Shown here piece by piece: positions 1 to 8,317 of a DNA stretch of 64,000 nucleotides (positions are counted from its first letter, which is position 1; each line of letters begins with the position of its first letter). The stretch comes from Paenibacillus oryzisoli (GTDB lineage: Bacteria; Bacillota; Bacilli; Paenibacillales; NBRC-103111): contig NZ_LYPB01000054.1 in the NCBI RefSeq assembly GCF_001653565.1, positions 1-64,000 of the forward strand. Reading direction: 5' to 3'. The position numbers and the translations under genes are program-made. The notes under the pieces were generated by a model. The model saw nothing but the letters and a program-made list of their open reading frames with translations, made no database searches and was not told the DNA's origin.

Positions 1-72
1 TGATAGGTTCGAGGTGGAAGTGCGGCAACGTATGCAGCTGACGAATACTAATCGGTCGAGGGCTTAACCAAA
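1..72 (+). rRNA. 23S ribosomal RNA, 3' end only
   Basis: The first ~72 bases match the conserved 3' terminus of Bacillota 23S rRNA, ending in the familiar ...ACTAATCGGTCGAGGGCTTAACC stretch. The rest of the gene lies upstream of the window. The end is placed by memory of the conserved terminus, so it may be off by a few bases. The bases after it (CTAGTTTTCAGGGAA, about 107-121) resemble the usual Bacillus 23S-5S spacer, but a tRNA follows instead of a 5S gene. Confidence 0.93.
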
Positions 73-112
73 ATTCCTAAGTAAGACTTACGTTGAAGTT
101 TCGTATCTAGTT

Positions 113-138
113 TTCAGGGAATACTATTCCTGAATCGT
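113..138 (+). other. Spacer hairpin between 23S and first tRNA
   Basis: TTCAGG and CCTGAA (about 115-120 and 131-136) form an inverted repeat in the 23S-to-tRNA spacer. No T-run follows, so it is more likely an RNA-processing stem than a terminator, which suits co-transcription of the 23S and the tRNA cluster. Confidence 0.4.
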
Positions 139-149
139 ATATATATCTT

Positions 150-241
150 GGAGAGATACCCAAGTGGCTATAAGGGGACCCTCTGCTAAGGGGTTAGACT
201 GCGTAAGTGGTGCGAGGGTTCGAATCCCTCTCTCTCCGCCA
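150..241 (+). tRNA. tRNA-Ser (GCU)
   Basis: Class II tRNA of 92 nt with a long variable arm. Acceptor GGAGAGA pairs with TCTCTCC, the anticodon GCT lies at 185-187, the T-loop has GGTTCGAAT, and 3' CCA is encoded. First of eight tRNAs directly behind the 23S gene. Confidence 0.96.
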
Positions 242-268
242 GTTCCAAATATATATACACTTTTATGT

Positions 269-345
269 GGCGGCGTAGCTCAGCTGGCTAGAGCGTACGG
301 TTCATACCCGTAAGGTCGGGGGTTCGAGCCCCTCTGCCGCTACCA
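269..345 (+). tRNA. tRNA-Met (CAU), elongator type
   Basis: Acceptor GGCGGCG/TGCCGCT with G-U wobbles at both ends, D-arm AGCTCAGCTGG, anticodon CAT in GGTTCATACCC, CCA encoded. It resembles the B. subtilis elongator tRNA-Met and not the initiator, which begins CGCGGGG. A CAU tRNA modified to read Ile AUA is a less likely alternative. Confidence 0.93.
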
Positions 346-365
346 TAAAAACCTTAACACCAGAT

Positions 366-441
366 GGAGGCTTAGCTCAGCTGGGAGAGCATCTGCCTTA
401 CAAGCAGAGGGTCGGCGGTTCGATCCCGTCAGCCTCCACCA
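366..441 (+). tRNA. tRNA-Val (UAC)
   Basis: 76-nt cloverleaf: acceptor GGAGGCT/AGCCTCC, anticodon loop CTTACAA with anticodon TAC, T-arm GGTTCGATCCC, CCA encoded. Confidence 0.96.
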
Positions 442-448
442 TCAATAC

Positions 449-524
<76 letters not shown>

Positions 525-550
525 TTTTTGCTTGAACCTTTTTGTAGCAT

Positions 551-627
551 GGAGCTGTGGTGTAGTGGCCTAACATGCCTGCCTGTCACGCAGGAGACCG
601 CGGGTTCGAATCCCGTCAGCTCCGCCA
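551..627 (+). tRNA. tRNA-Asp (GUC)
   Basis: 77-nt cloverleaf: acceptor GGAGCTG/CAGCTCC, anticodon GTC inside CCTGTCACGCAGG, T-arm GGGTTCGAATCCC, CCA encoded. Confidence 0.96.
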
Positions 628-670
628 TTTCTTTTACAATTAATGTTGGACATGCTATAAATAATCATTT

Positions 671-743
<73 letters not shown>

Positions 744-787
744 TTGAGATGGTTGTATTGCTTTGGCAGTACGGGTATCTCGTATCT

Positions 788-869
788 GGAGGCTTAGTGA
801 AGTGGCTAAACACGGCAGACTGTAAATCTGCTCTCTTCGAGTTCGGTGGTTCGAATCCATCAGCCTCCA
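788..869 (+). tRNA. tRNA-Tyr (GUA)
   Basis: Class II tRNA with acceptor GGAGGCT/AGCCTCC, anticodon GTA in GACTGTAAATC and a long variable arm. The 3' CCA is not encoded. Confidence 0.95.
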
Positions 870-879
870 TTTTCCCTAC

Positions 880-952
880 GAGTCATTAGCTCAGTTGGTA
901 GAGCACCTGACTTTTAATCAGGGTGTCGTAGGTTCGAATCCTACATGACTCA
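880..952 (+). tRNA. tRNA-Lys (UUU)
   Basis: 73-nt cloverleaf with acceptor GAGTCAT/ATGACTC, anticodon TTT in ACTTTTAATC and T-arm GGTTCGAATCC. CCA is not encoded. It is the last gene of the cluster and a terminator follows. Confidence 0.95.
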
Positions 953-972
953 CTTTTATAAGCGAATGTACT

Positions 973-993
973 AAGACCATAAGGTCTTTTTTT
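973..993 (+). terminator. Terminator of rRNA/tRNA operon
   Basis: AAGACC-AT-AAGGTCTT stem followed by a T-run, 20 nt after tRNA-Lys. Confidence 0.8.
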
Positions 994-1010
994 GTTTCTA
1001 TTATATATAG

Positions 1011-1047
1011 GAAAAAAGCATCCTGCTGATGGGATGCTTTTTTTTGC
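1011..1047. terminator. Bidirectional terminator
   Basis: AAAAAAGCATCC...GGGATGCTTTTTTTT is a GC stem flanked by an A-run on one side and a T-run on the other. It can stop rRNA/tRNA read-through and also terminate the leftward thiamine-binding gene that ends at 1062. Confidence 0.85.
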
Positions 1048-1061
1048 TCAGATTTTGTTGT

Positions 1062-1361
1062 TCAGAGCTTGTCTGCGACGGACTGCATTTTCTGTTCCAT
1101 GGAGGCGGGTTTGTCACGGCGATCATCGATCTTAATGGACGTGGATACACGCGCAGCTCCATGTAAGAAGGGAACCTCGTGGACGGCACGGACGACCTCG
1201 AATAGACGGTCTAGGGGGCCTTCCAGGATGGTGCCCATGGGGGTCATTTGAAAGCGAATATCGACGTGTCGCTCTAACTCCTTATGAAGGTCAGCTACAT
1301 AGCCGCTTAGGCTGGTTGTGGCTGTTCCGATAGGGATGATTGTGAATTCAGCGATGGCCAT
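1062..1361 (-). CDS. MTH1187/YqgV-family thiamine-binding protein
   Basis: Small 99-residue protein of the UPF0045 (MTH1187) family, a ferredoxin-like fold that binds thiamine-type ligands; the physiological role is not settled. The N-terminus MAIAEFTIIPIG, the segment MTPMGTILEGPLDRLF and the final helix are typical of the family, and the length is normal. The ATG is preceded by AAGGAG at good spacing. It is the last leftward gene before the bidirectional terminator at 1011-1047 and lies 49 bp from the GMC oxidoreductase, so the two may share a transcript. Confidence 0.85.
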   Translation of the reverse strand: MAIAEFTIIPIGTATTSLSGYVADLHKELERHVDIRFQMTPMGTILEGPLDRLFEVVRAVHEVPFLHGAARVSTSIKIDDRRDKPASMEQKMQSVADKL

Positions 1362-1410
1362 AGGGAATCACGGTCTCCTTCTTTTGTATGCTTTATGCTA
1401 AGGATACCAA

Positions 1411-2973
1411 TTAGGAGCTTGCGAGGTCAATGATGTAATCAGCTGTTCGCGCAGCTAAGGCCATAATCGTAAGCGTAGGATTGACGCCACTAGAAGTGAC
1501 GAAAAGACTGGCATCGCAAATGAAAAGGTTTGGGATGTCATGACTTTGACCATACGAGTTCACGACCGATGTCGCAGGGTTATTACCCATGCGGCAACCA
1601 CCCATTAGATGTTGGGTATCAGGAACGACATAAGAGATCTCTCCACCCGCGGCGCGGAGGATCATCTTCATATTGTCAACAGCATGGTCAAGTAGCTTGA
1701 GATCGTTATCGCAGTATTGGAAGGACAAGGAGGCCAACGGTATGCCATACGCATCTTTTTCTTCAGATAATGCTATGTGATTGTTCCAGTTAGGCAGAAC
1801 CTCTCCGACCATTTTGAGACGACCATAGAAGTTGTACTCTTGCATAGCTTGTCTAAAGGACGAGCCCCATAGAGGCGCCTCGGTGGCTTTGCGAATACCT
1901 TCCGCCATCTCGATAGGCCGTGAGCCGTGAGCGTGTAGGGTATATCCACGGACAAAGCCTCTGCATGGATCTGTCTCATAGAAATCCTGGGTTGAAGCCA
2001 ATACCGGCGTTCCTTTGTATAATCGGACTGCCTCTTCGAATTTGGCATAAACGTCGTTGGAGCTATGCGTCATAATCGCTCTGCCTACCCAACCGCTGGA
2101 ATTGGCTAATCCATCAGGGAACTGTGGTGTGGCGGAGTGCAGCAGCAAACGTGGTGTTTCTACTGCATGGGCGCAGAGGATAACGGTTTTGGCTCGTTGC
2201 CGATAAGTCGTGCCTTCATGGACAAAGAGGACCCCGCAAGCATGTCCATATTCATTGACTTCGATTTGTGTGACTCTGCAGTCTGCTAGTATTTCTGCTC
2301 CAGCTTGAACCGCTTTAGGGATATGTACAATCAATGTACTAAATTTCGCGTTAGGCATACAGCCCTGCAGGCAGAACCCCCGATTGGTGCAGGCAGACCG
2401 GCCCTCTAATGGATTAGAGAGGATGGCTAGTGGTGTAGGAGCGGATTGGATACCAAGGGATTTGCAGCCTTTGTGAAATAAGACAGCATTCGGGCTAAGC
2501 GAATCTAATTCTGGGAGCGGATAAGGACCCTGGAAATTTCCCCAAGGGAAATGCTTAGGGCCAGACACGGAGATTTCTTTTTCGATACGTGAGTAATACG
2601 ACTCCAAGTCTTTGTAATGAATAGGCCAATCTTCACCAACGCCATCAATGGCTTTCGTTTTGAAATCAGATTCATGAAACCTAAGAAAAACTCCGGTAAA
2701 GTTCTGAGTACCGCCGCCAACTCCCTTTCCCGAATGATGCTTGCCAGTAACGAATGGCTCAGCGGCATCTACAATGCGTGTATCCTCCCAAGCAAGACGT
2801 TTCATACTCAGTTCATCACTTGCAAAATCCTTCTCAGGATCGCGCCAAGGTCCCGCATCAACCACAACGACCCCAAGCCCTGCTTCGCTGAGTTCTTTGG
2901 CCAGAACGCCTCCAGCAGCCCCAGCTCCTACAATGAGAATATCTACGATGTCATTATCATATCGCCATTTCAT
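1411..2973 (-). CDS. GMC-family oxidoreductase (gluconate 2-dehydrogenase flavoprotein-like)
   Basis: FAD-dependent dehydrogenase of 520 residues. The N-terminal Rossmann motif is VGAGAAGGVLAKELSEAG followed by an acidic strand end (VVVDAGP). GGGTQNFTGV matches the GMC signature region, and the C-terminal part HLMGGCRMGN...NPTLTIMALA is the conserved GMC_oxred_C segment with its active-site region. The start is the ATG at 2973, overlapping the TGA of the upstream gene as ATGA; a TTG 21 bases earlier is possible but weaker. Its partner is a subunit-3 protein, so it probably feeds electrons from a sugar or polyol to the membrane chain; the substrate cannot be told from sequence. Confidence 0.88.
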   Translation of the reverse strand: MKWRYDNDIVDILIVGAGAAGGVLAKELSEAGLGVVVVDAGPWRDPEKDFASDELSMKRLAWEDTRIVDAAEPFVTGKHHSGKGVGGGTQNFTGVFLRFHESDFKTKAIDGVGEDWPIHYKDLESYYSRIEKEISVSGPKHFPWGNFQGPYPLPELDSLSPNAVLFHKGCKSLGIQSAPTPLAILSNPLEGRSACTNRGFCLQGCMPNAKFSTLIVHIPKAVQAGAEILADCRVTQIEVNEYGHACGVLFVHEGTTYRQRAKTVILCAHAVETPRLLLHSATPQFPDGLANSSGWVGRAIMTHSSNDVYAKFEEAVRLYKGTPVLASTQDFYETDPCRGFVRGYTLHAHGSRPIEMAEGIRKATEAPLWGSSFRQAMQEYNFYGRLKMVGEVLPNWNNHIALSEEKDAYGIPLASLSFQYCDNDLKLLDHAVDNMKMILRAAGGEISYVVPDTQHLMGGCRMGNNPATSVVNSYGQSHDIPNLFICDASLFVTSSGVNPTLTIMALAARTADYIIDLASS

Positions 2974-3566
2974 GTTCGCTTCGCTGCCTCCCAAGACTCC
3001 AGTTGGTCGGGCCTATGCAAGGAATATCCATGCGGATAAGCAGGTCCTCCAAACCCGATTTCCGACCAAATTAAAGGATGGGCATAGTAGGCTTCAGTAC
3101 TGAGTTGATGAAGTTTGTGAAATAAGACTTTCTGAGGAATGCCTTCCCAATTTTTCGTTGGGGGATAGCTTTCGTTGCTGATATGCAGCATGATGCTGCG
3201 TTGGTCCATTTCATCTAATTGAAAGAAAGGTTGACTGTTTACAAACCAGCCCGTTTCATCGATCGCTTTCAGTCCCTGGCGTATAAGCATTCGAAGCGGA
3301 GGTGTGCCTGCCTTGCGGTGGCTTTCACCTTTATTTTCAGATAAGACATGATCCATATGGTTAATGATGTATTGAATGATCTCTCCGCGATGATCGTCCA
3401 TAAGAAGCGAACACCAAGCACGAAGTGTTTCTGCCTCAACAATTGTTAAGTATCCATAGGAGTGTTCACGAATAAGTCGAGCTTTCACAATGGATCTCGT
3501 GTGTATATCCCATTTATTACTTTCTTCCATAACATCATAGGTTGGGTAATGATTGTGGTCTTTCAT
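2970..3566 (-). CDS. Gluconate 2-dehydrogenase subunit 3 family protein
   Basis: Protein of 198 residues with the pattern of the gluconate 2-dehydrogenase gamma/subunit 3 family: LTIVEAETLRAWCSLLM near residues 40-57, later DETGWFVNSQPFFQLDEMDQRSIMLHI, and the C-terminal GGPAYPHGYS. In characterised enzymes this subunit accompanies the flavoprotein and may assist its maturation or export. The start at 3566 has a near-perfect GGAGGTGA 6 bases upstream; an upstream ATG would lack one. No twin-arginine signal is visible. The last codons overlap the GMC gene by 4 bases, so the pair is translationally coupled. No cytochrome c subunit gene is adjacent. Confidence 0.82.
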   Translation of the reverse strand: MKDHNHYPTYDVMEESNKWDIHTRSIVKARLIREHSYGYLTIVEAETLRAWCSLLMDDHRGEIIQYIINHMDHVLSENKGESHRKAGTPPLRMLIRQGLKAIDETGWFVNSQPFFQLDEMDQRSIMLHISNESYPPTKNWEGIPQKVLFHKLHQLSTEAYYAHPLIWSEIGFGGPAYPHGYSLHRPDQLESWEAAKRT

Positions 3567-3682
3567 GCTTATCACCTCCATAGTTAATGAGAATATAAAC
3601 CAAAAAGTGCTACTACAATTATTTCCAAATCTATGAGAAATATGAGGACAGCCTCTTTGAAGATTTTAAAGAGATGAAAGAA

Positions 3683-3755
3683 TTGGCACCAATGCCAATG
3701 TCATGGTTGTTAGGAAATATTTTAGGAATGAAAGTCTTTTCATTACCATGGTAAT
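3683..3755. promoter_or_regulatory. Candidate operator palindromes upstream of the NlpC/P60 gene
   Basis: Two perfect dyads lie in the 260-bp divergent intergenic region: TTGGCA-N4-TGCCAA at 3683-3698 and ATTACCATGGTAAT at 3742-3755. Both lie between the leftward dehydrogenase genes and the rightward NlpC/P60 gene. Regulator identity is unknown. Confidence 0.4.
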
Positions 3756-3825
3756 CTTGTACTAGTAACTGAGAAGTTTTCCAAATTACCCAACTCACCA
3801 AAGAGCACGCACAGGAGGAAATACA

Positions 3826-4677
3826 ATGTTAAAGAGTCTTGCACACCGCACGTTAGGAATAACTGCTGCGATTACGATCGCATTATCAGCAACAACTGCC
3901 GTTTCCGCATATGCCGCGAATGATGATATGGATGCCGTTTCTTTGGCCAAAAAGTTGGTTGGCGTAGATTACTCCAAAAGTAACGAAACCCCAACTGCAG
4001 GATTTGATTCATCAGGACTAATCTATTATGTCTATGAAACGTTAAATTACACAGTACCTAGAACATTAGCGGGTCAATTCAGCATGAAAGCAACAAAATT
4101 CACAAAGATAGATAAAGCAGAGCCAGGTGACGTCTTGTTCTTTGGTAGTGGTTCAAAACCAACGTTTGCTGGGATCTATGTAGGCCAAGGTAAAATGGTC
4201 ATGGCTTCCCAGAGCAAAGACGAAGTCGTCACTCGCAATGTAAATGAGCTTAAGGGCAGCTTTATTGGTGGAAGAAGTATTCTTTCGGCTAAGGATCGGT
4301 TGAAAGCTGAGTTGATCTTAACGGCTCAGAAATATCTGGGAACTCCGTATCTATTCGGTGCTAAATATGGTCAAACGAAAACGATGGATTGTTCTTCTTT
4401 TACAAAAACTGTGTTTGCGGATTATGGGATTACATTGCCACGCGTTTCTCGCGATCAAGCGAAGGAAGGCACTTTCGTTAGTAAAAGTAATTTACAAACA
4501 GGAGACTTGGTCTTTTTTACAACACCTGATTCCGGCAAGAACATTGGACATGTTGGTATTTATGTCGGTAACGGCATGATGATTCACACTTACGGTGAAG
4601 GTGGGGTTAAATTTACCTCAATGAATAAAGAATGGTGGGCGGATCACTACGTAACGGCTCGCCGCGTCATCAAATAG
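3826..4677 (+). CDS. Secreted tandem NlpC/P60 protein (first domain degenerate)
   Basis: Cell-wall hydrolase of 283 residues. Residues 1-31 form a signal peptide (KSLAHR, hydrophobic core, AYA-AND cleavage). Two NlpC/P60-like domains follow. In the C-terminal one the catalytic Cys189 (MDCSS), His242 (GHVGIYVG) and a third polar residue near His254 are intact, as expected of a gamma-D-glutamyl endopeptidase on peptidoglycan stems. The N-terminal copy keeps the fold motifs (GFDSSGLIYYVY, GDVLFF, GIYVG) but has Ser62 in place of Cys and Phe114 in place of His, so it is probably a binding or regulatory pseudo-domain. Strong RBS AGGAGG. Monocistronic, followed by a weak terminator. Confidence 0.88.
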   Translation: MLKSLAHRTLGITAAITIALSATTAVSAYAANDDMDAVSLAKKLVGVDYSKSNETPTAGFDSSGLIYYVYETLNYTVPRTLAGQFSMKATKFTKIDKAEPGDVLFFGSGSKPTFAGIYVGQGKMVMASQSKDEVVTRNVNELKGSFIGGRSILSAKDRLKAELILTAQKYLGTPYLFGAKYGQTKTMDCSSFTKTVFADYGITLPRVSRDQAKEGTFVSKSNLQTGDLVFFTTPDSGKNIGHVGIYVGNGMMIHTYGEGGVKFTSMNKEWWADHYVTARRVIK

Positions 4678-4691
4678 AACTTCTTTCATGT

Positions 4692-4728
4692 GGACCTTCT
4701 TGCCAGTTATGGCAGGGAGGTTCCTTTC
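4692..4728 (+). terminator. Probable terminator after NlpC/P60 gene
   Basis: GGACCTTCTTGCCA and TGGCAGGGAGGTTCC form a long imperfect stem; the T-run (CCTTT) is short. Confidence 0.55.
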
Positions 4729-4809
4729 GATTCACAGGAACAGGCAGACATATGGTACAATAGAGAGATAATTATAGAAGATGCTATAGGCAATAAGGAG
4801 TGAGGGCAG

Positions 4810-5925
4810 ATGATTTGGGAACATGTCAAAGAGCGATTGGAAGCGGTTTTACAGTCGCCAATACAGATAAGCCTGATACCGGATTCCGAATGGCACCAGC
4901 TTGTGGAGGATCAGGGAGAGCGAGAAGAAGCATTTTGTCGAAGTGTGATGCGGGGACAGGAAGTTCTATTCTTCATTTCACAGGATCACAAAGAGGTCCG
5001 TGTATTGAAGATGGATGGGAGTAAGTTGTCTATCTCAGAACGCAAACTTGTCGAACTTACGATCGAATCGAAACAAACCGTAGAGAAGAAGCAATTCGGC
5101 TCCTATCTGTCGGAGGATGAAAGAAAGTCGAATCAATTAAGAGACTGGCTCTTGCAGCAATTGGAACGCGGCACAGGCCATGCAGAGCTTCCTGATGCGC
5201 TTGCTTCACAGTCATCGCTGTATTCAACCAAGATCCCTCTTTTGTTGTATGGGGACTATCCTCAGAACCAACGTGTATCCTATACAGAGCTTAAAAAGCT
5301 GTTGGAATCTTTCTTTGAAGCAGAAATTATTCTGATTCCTTTGTTAGAAAAGGAATGGCTCATCCTTGCCCCGGAGGTTCTTATCACTAGCGGCAGCGAA
5401 GAACGTGATGGGGATGAAGAAGAGAGCGTAGAACAAACCCTTGATGCATTAGGCTCAGGTTTGTATGAGATGTTGGCCAATGAATGGGTAGGCGAATGCC
5501 ATCTAGCCATCGATTTCCCTGTGAAACCGGCGAAGTCCATATTTGCTACTGTGCTTAAACTACGTGAGACTATTATGTTGGGCCGCTCATTCCATGTAGG
5601 CAGCTTTATACATCTGCGTTGGGAGCTTCGTCTGGAGAAGCTGTTGCACCTTATAGAAGAAGAGGAGAAAACCGATTTCCTTGAACAAGTGCTCCGCGGC
5701 ACGGATCATGTGCTGGATAGCGAGACGGTAACGACGCTTGAGCACTTCTTTACACTAGATTGTAATGTTAGTGAAACCGCGAAGAAGCTTTATATTCATC
5801 GCAATACGCTGCTTTATCGATTGGACAAGTTCAAGAATGAGACAGGACTGGATGTTAGAACGTTTAATCATGCGGTTTTGGTACGTCTGGCCTTGCTATT
5901 GTACAAAGTAACGAAAAGAAAGTGA
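4810..5925 (+). CDS. PucR/CdaR-type helix-turn-helix regulator
   Basis: Transcription regulator of 371 residues. The C-terminal ~60 residues hold the PucR-family helix-turn-helix: LEHFFTLDCNVSETAKKLYIHRNTLLYRL, then FNHAVLVRLALLLY. The N-terminal two-thirds is a divergent sensory region with no domain I can name. Members of this family respond to purine breakdown products, sugar diacids or proline. AAGGAG sits about 10 bases before the ATG. The gene ends 112 bp before the MsmX-like ATPase, which has its own promoter, so it may regulate that gene but this is inference. Confidence 0.78.
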   Translation: MIWEHVKERLEAVLQSPIQISLIPDSEWHQLVEDQGEREEAFCRSVMRGQEVLFFISQDHKEVRVLKMDGSKLSISERKLVELTIESKQTVEKKQFGSYLSEDERKSNQLRDWLLQQLERGTGHAELPDALASQSSLYSTKIPLLLYGDYPQNQRVSYTELKKLLESFFEAEIILIPLLEKEWLILAPEVLITSGSEERDGDEEESVEQTLDALGSGLYEMLANEWVGECHLAIDFPVKPAKSIFATVLKLRETIMLGRSFHVGSFIHLRWELRLEKLLHLIEEEEKTDFLEQVLRGTDHVLDSETVTTLEHFFTLDCNVSETAKKLYIHRNTLLYRLDKFKNETGLDVRTFNHAVLVRLALLLYKVTKRK

Positions 5926-5990
5926 TTTTTTTGTAGGGATTGTGCATAGTCAGTCCGCTATTCGTAGGGTAAGATGTGTATATAGAAATG

Positions 5991-6020
5991 TTGACAAATA
6001 AATTAGTTGAACGATAAATT
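5991..6020 (+). promoter_or_regulatory. Sigma-A promoter of the MsmX-type ATPase gene
   Basis: TTGACA (5991-5996), 18-bp spacer, TAAATT (6015-6020), 17 bp before the ATG of the next gene, so the leader is very short. RBS is GGGGGAA. Confidence 0.65.
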
Positions 6021-6037
6021 GTAGGGGGAATGAAATC

Positions 6038-7168
6038 ATGGCAGGCGTACGTTTAAATCATATCGTTAAAAGATATTCTGGTGCAGAAGAATCAACAGTT
6101 AAAGATTTCCATCTTGAAGTTGCTGACAAAGAGTTCGTAGTTCTTGTTGGTGCATCCGGTTGCGGAAAATCCACAACTCTTCGTATGATCGCAGGTTTAG
6201 AGGAAATCACTGAAGGTGAACTTTACATCGGAGACCGCCTTGTAAATGACGTAGCTCCTAAAGACCGCGATATCGCGATGGTATTCCAATCCTACGCTCT
6301 TTATCCGCATATGACTGTTTATCAAAACATGGCATTCGGATTGAAACTTCGTAAATTCAAAAAAGCTGATATCGATGCTCGCGTTCGCGAAGCAGCGAAA
6401 ATTCTAGATATCGTTCACTTGCTTGATCGTAAGCCAAAAGCTCTTTCCGGTGGTCAACGTCAACGTGTTGCCTTGGGTCGTGCGATTGTTCGTGAGCCAC
6501 AAGTATTCTTAATGGATGAGCCGCTTTCCAACTTGGATGCGAAACTTCGTGTGCAAATGCGTGCGGAAATCACAAAATTGACAAAACGTCTTGGTGTTAC
6601 AACGATCTACGTAACGCATGACCAAATCGAAGCTATGACAATGGGCGATCGTATCGTTGTTATGGATAAAGGTATTATTCAACAAGCTGCTACACCAGAA
6701 GAAATCTACAACTTCCCAGTGAACATGTTCGTTGCTGGTTTCATTGGATCCCCATCCATGAACTTCATGACAGGAACATTGGCATCTGAAGGCGGCGGCG
6801 TATTCTTCAAAGCTGGTTCCGTTAATGTAGAAGTTCCAGCAGGTAAAGCACAAGTTCTTAAAGACAAAGGATTCGTTGGCAAAGAAGTGATTCTGGGAGT
6901 TCGTCCAGAAGATATTCACGAAGAGCCAGTATTCTTGGAAGCTTCCCCTAAGACAGTATTCAACGTTAACGTTGAATTGACTGAGAACTTAGGACATGAA
7001 ATGTACTTGTACTTGAACGGTATCGGCGCTAACACAGTAATCGCTCGTGTTGATGGTCGTTCCGGAATCAAAGAAGGTACTAACGTTAAATTGGCACTAG
7101 ACATGAACAAAGTTCATTTCTTCGATAAAGAAACTACACTTTCCATCTTGGTTAACCCTAACCTATAA
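6038..7168 (+). CDS. msmX: MsmX/UgpC-type sugar ABC transporter ATPase
   Basis: ATP-binding subunit of carbohydrate ABC importers, 376 residues. Walker [11 protein letters not shown]-loop [14 protein letters not shown], signature [14 protein letters not shown], Walker [17 protein letters not shown] and the switch [11 protein letters not shown] are all intact; a C-terminal TOBE/MalK-type regulatory region follows. In B. subtilis the homologue MsmX is shared by several sugar permeases, and here too no permease or binding-protein gene is adjacent, which fits a multitask ATPase. Codon choice (CGT, GGT, AAC, GAA) is as biased as in gap and eno further on, implying high expression. Own promoter and own terminator. 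Confidence 0.9.
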   Translation: MAGVRLNHIVKRYSGAEESTVKDFHLEVADKEFVVLVGASGCGKSTTLRMIAGLEEITEGELYIGDRLVNDVAPKDRDIAMVFQSYALYPHMTVYQNMAFGLKLRKFKKADIDARVREAAKILDIVHLLDRKPKALSGGQRQRVALGRAIVREPQVFLMDEPLSNLDAKLRVQMRAEITKLTKRLGVTTIYVTHDQIEAMTMGDRIVVMDKGIIQQAATPEEIYNFPVNMFVAGFIGSPSMNFMTGTLASEGGGVFFKAGSVNVEVPAGKAQVLKDKGFVGKEVILGVRPEDIHEEPVFLEASPKTVFNVNVELTENLGHEMYLYLNGIGANTVIARVDGRSGIKEGTNVKLALDMNKVHFFDKETTLSILVNPNL

Positions 7169-7182
7169 GGATTGTACTGAAA

Positions 7183-7209
7183 GGCCAGCCGTTATCGGCT
7201 GGTTTTTTT
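7183..7209 (+). terminator. Terminator of msmX
   Basis: GCCAGCCG-TTAT-CGGCTGG stem followed by seven T. Confidence 0.9.
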
Positions 7210-7338
7210 GTTTATTTTGCGGTTCATGAACACAGTAGTTGCTTTCAATTAGGTATTCCATTACGATGAAACTATTGGAAGCCTGCTTGCAACAAACAAA
7301 ACATATGGTACATAAGCAAATTCGGAGGAGTTAGGACA

Positions 7339-8280
7339 ATGGCCAAAAAGGTAAAGGTTTCCGACATGATGGAACAGCTACATATGGAAGTATTAGCAGG
7401 AGAGGGTGGACTGAAGCGTCCGATTACGACTGGTGACTTGTATCGCCCAGGTCTTGAAATGGCGGGGTATTTCAATTACCACCCCAAAGAACGAATTCAG
7501 ATGCTTGGTAAAACAGAGATTACGTTTATAGAGATGCTAACGACGGGTGTTCGGAGGAATCGGGTTGAACAGCTATGTGCCTCTGAGGAAACGCCATGCA
7601 TTATTGTAACAAGAGGCCTGGATGTTCCAGTTGAATTGCTCGAGGAGGCGACTAAGCGTGATCTGGCAGTACTACGAACGCAGCTTTCTACGACGATTTT
7701 TGCAAGTCGATTAACTGGCTTTCTTGAGAATAAGCTTGCTCCAAGCACAACCATCCATGGTGTACTAGTTGATGTTTATGGGGTTGGCATGTTGATTACC
7801 GGCAGCAGTGGGATTGGTAAGAGTGAAACTGCGCTTGAACTTGTGAAACGAGGACACCGACTGATTGCGGATGATGCAGTAGAAATTAGACAAAATGGCG
7901 ATAAAGTGTTAACAGGGAACGCACCAGAGTTGATTCGTCATTTACTTGAAATCCGCGGCGTCGGTATCATCAATGTCATGACGCTTTTCGGCGCAGGAGC
8001 CATTCGTAATGTAAAGAAGATCTCGGTTGTAGTGAAATTGGAGAATTGGCAGCAAGAGAAGCAATATGATCGACTAGGGCTAGATGAGGAGTTAACACGG
8101 ATTATCGATACTGATCTGCCTCTCGTCACGATACCTGTACGACCAGGGCGAAATTTAGCTGTTATCGTAGAGGTTGCGGCGATGAACTATCGCTTGAAAC
8201 GAATGGGATATAACGCAGCGCTGCAGTTTACCAATAAATTAACGGAATCATTGAATGAAGATTTTGAGGATTTTGATTGA
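7339..8280 (+). CDS. hprK: HPr kinase/phosphorylase
   Basis: Bifunctional serine kinase/phosphorylase that modifies HPr and its paralogs on Ser46, the sensor step of carbon catabolite repression in Bacillota. 313 residues, normal length. The N-terminal regulatory domain is followed by the P-loop GSSGIGKS at residues 155-162, the conserved H-R-L-I-A-D-D-A segment at about 170-177 and the HprK signature [11 protein letters not shown] near 200-210. RBS GGAGGAG before the ATG. First gene of hprK-lgt-ppaX-acyltransferase, the same order as in B. subtilis. Likely substrate partner: the HPr-like protein at 27116. Confidence 0.97.
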   Translation: MAKKVKVSDMMEQLHMEVLAGEGGLKRPITTGDLYRPGLEMAGYFNYHPKERIQMLGKTEITFIEMLTTGVRRNRVEQLCASEETPCIIVTRGLDVPVELLEEATKRDLAVLRTQLSTTIFASRLTGFLENKLAPSTTIHGVLVDVYGVGMLITGSSGIGKSETALELVKRGHRLIADDAVEIRQNGDKVLTGNAPELIRHLLEIRGVGIINVMTLFGAGAIRNVKKISVVVKLENWQQEKQYDRLGLDEELTRIIDTDLPLVTIPVRPGRNLAVIVEVAAMNYRLKRMGYNAALQFTNKLTESLNEDFEDFD

Positions 8281-8317
8281 GAGTGGGCTTAAGCTCATCA
8301 AATAAAGGAGTGAAACT

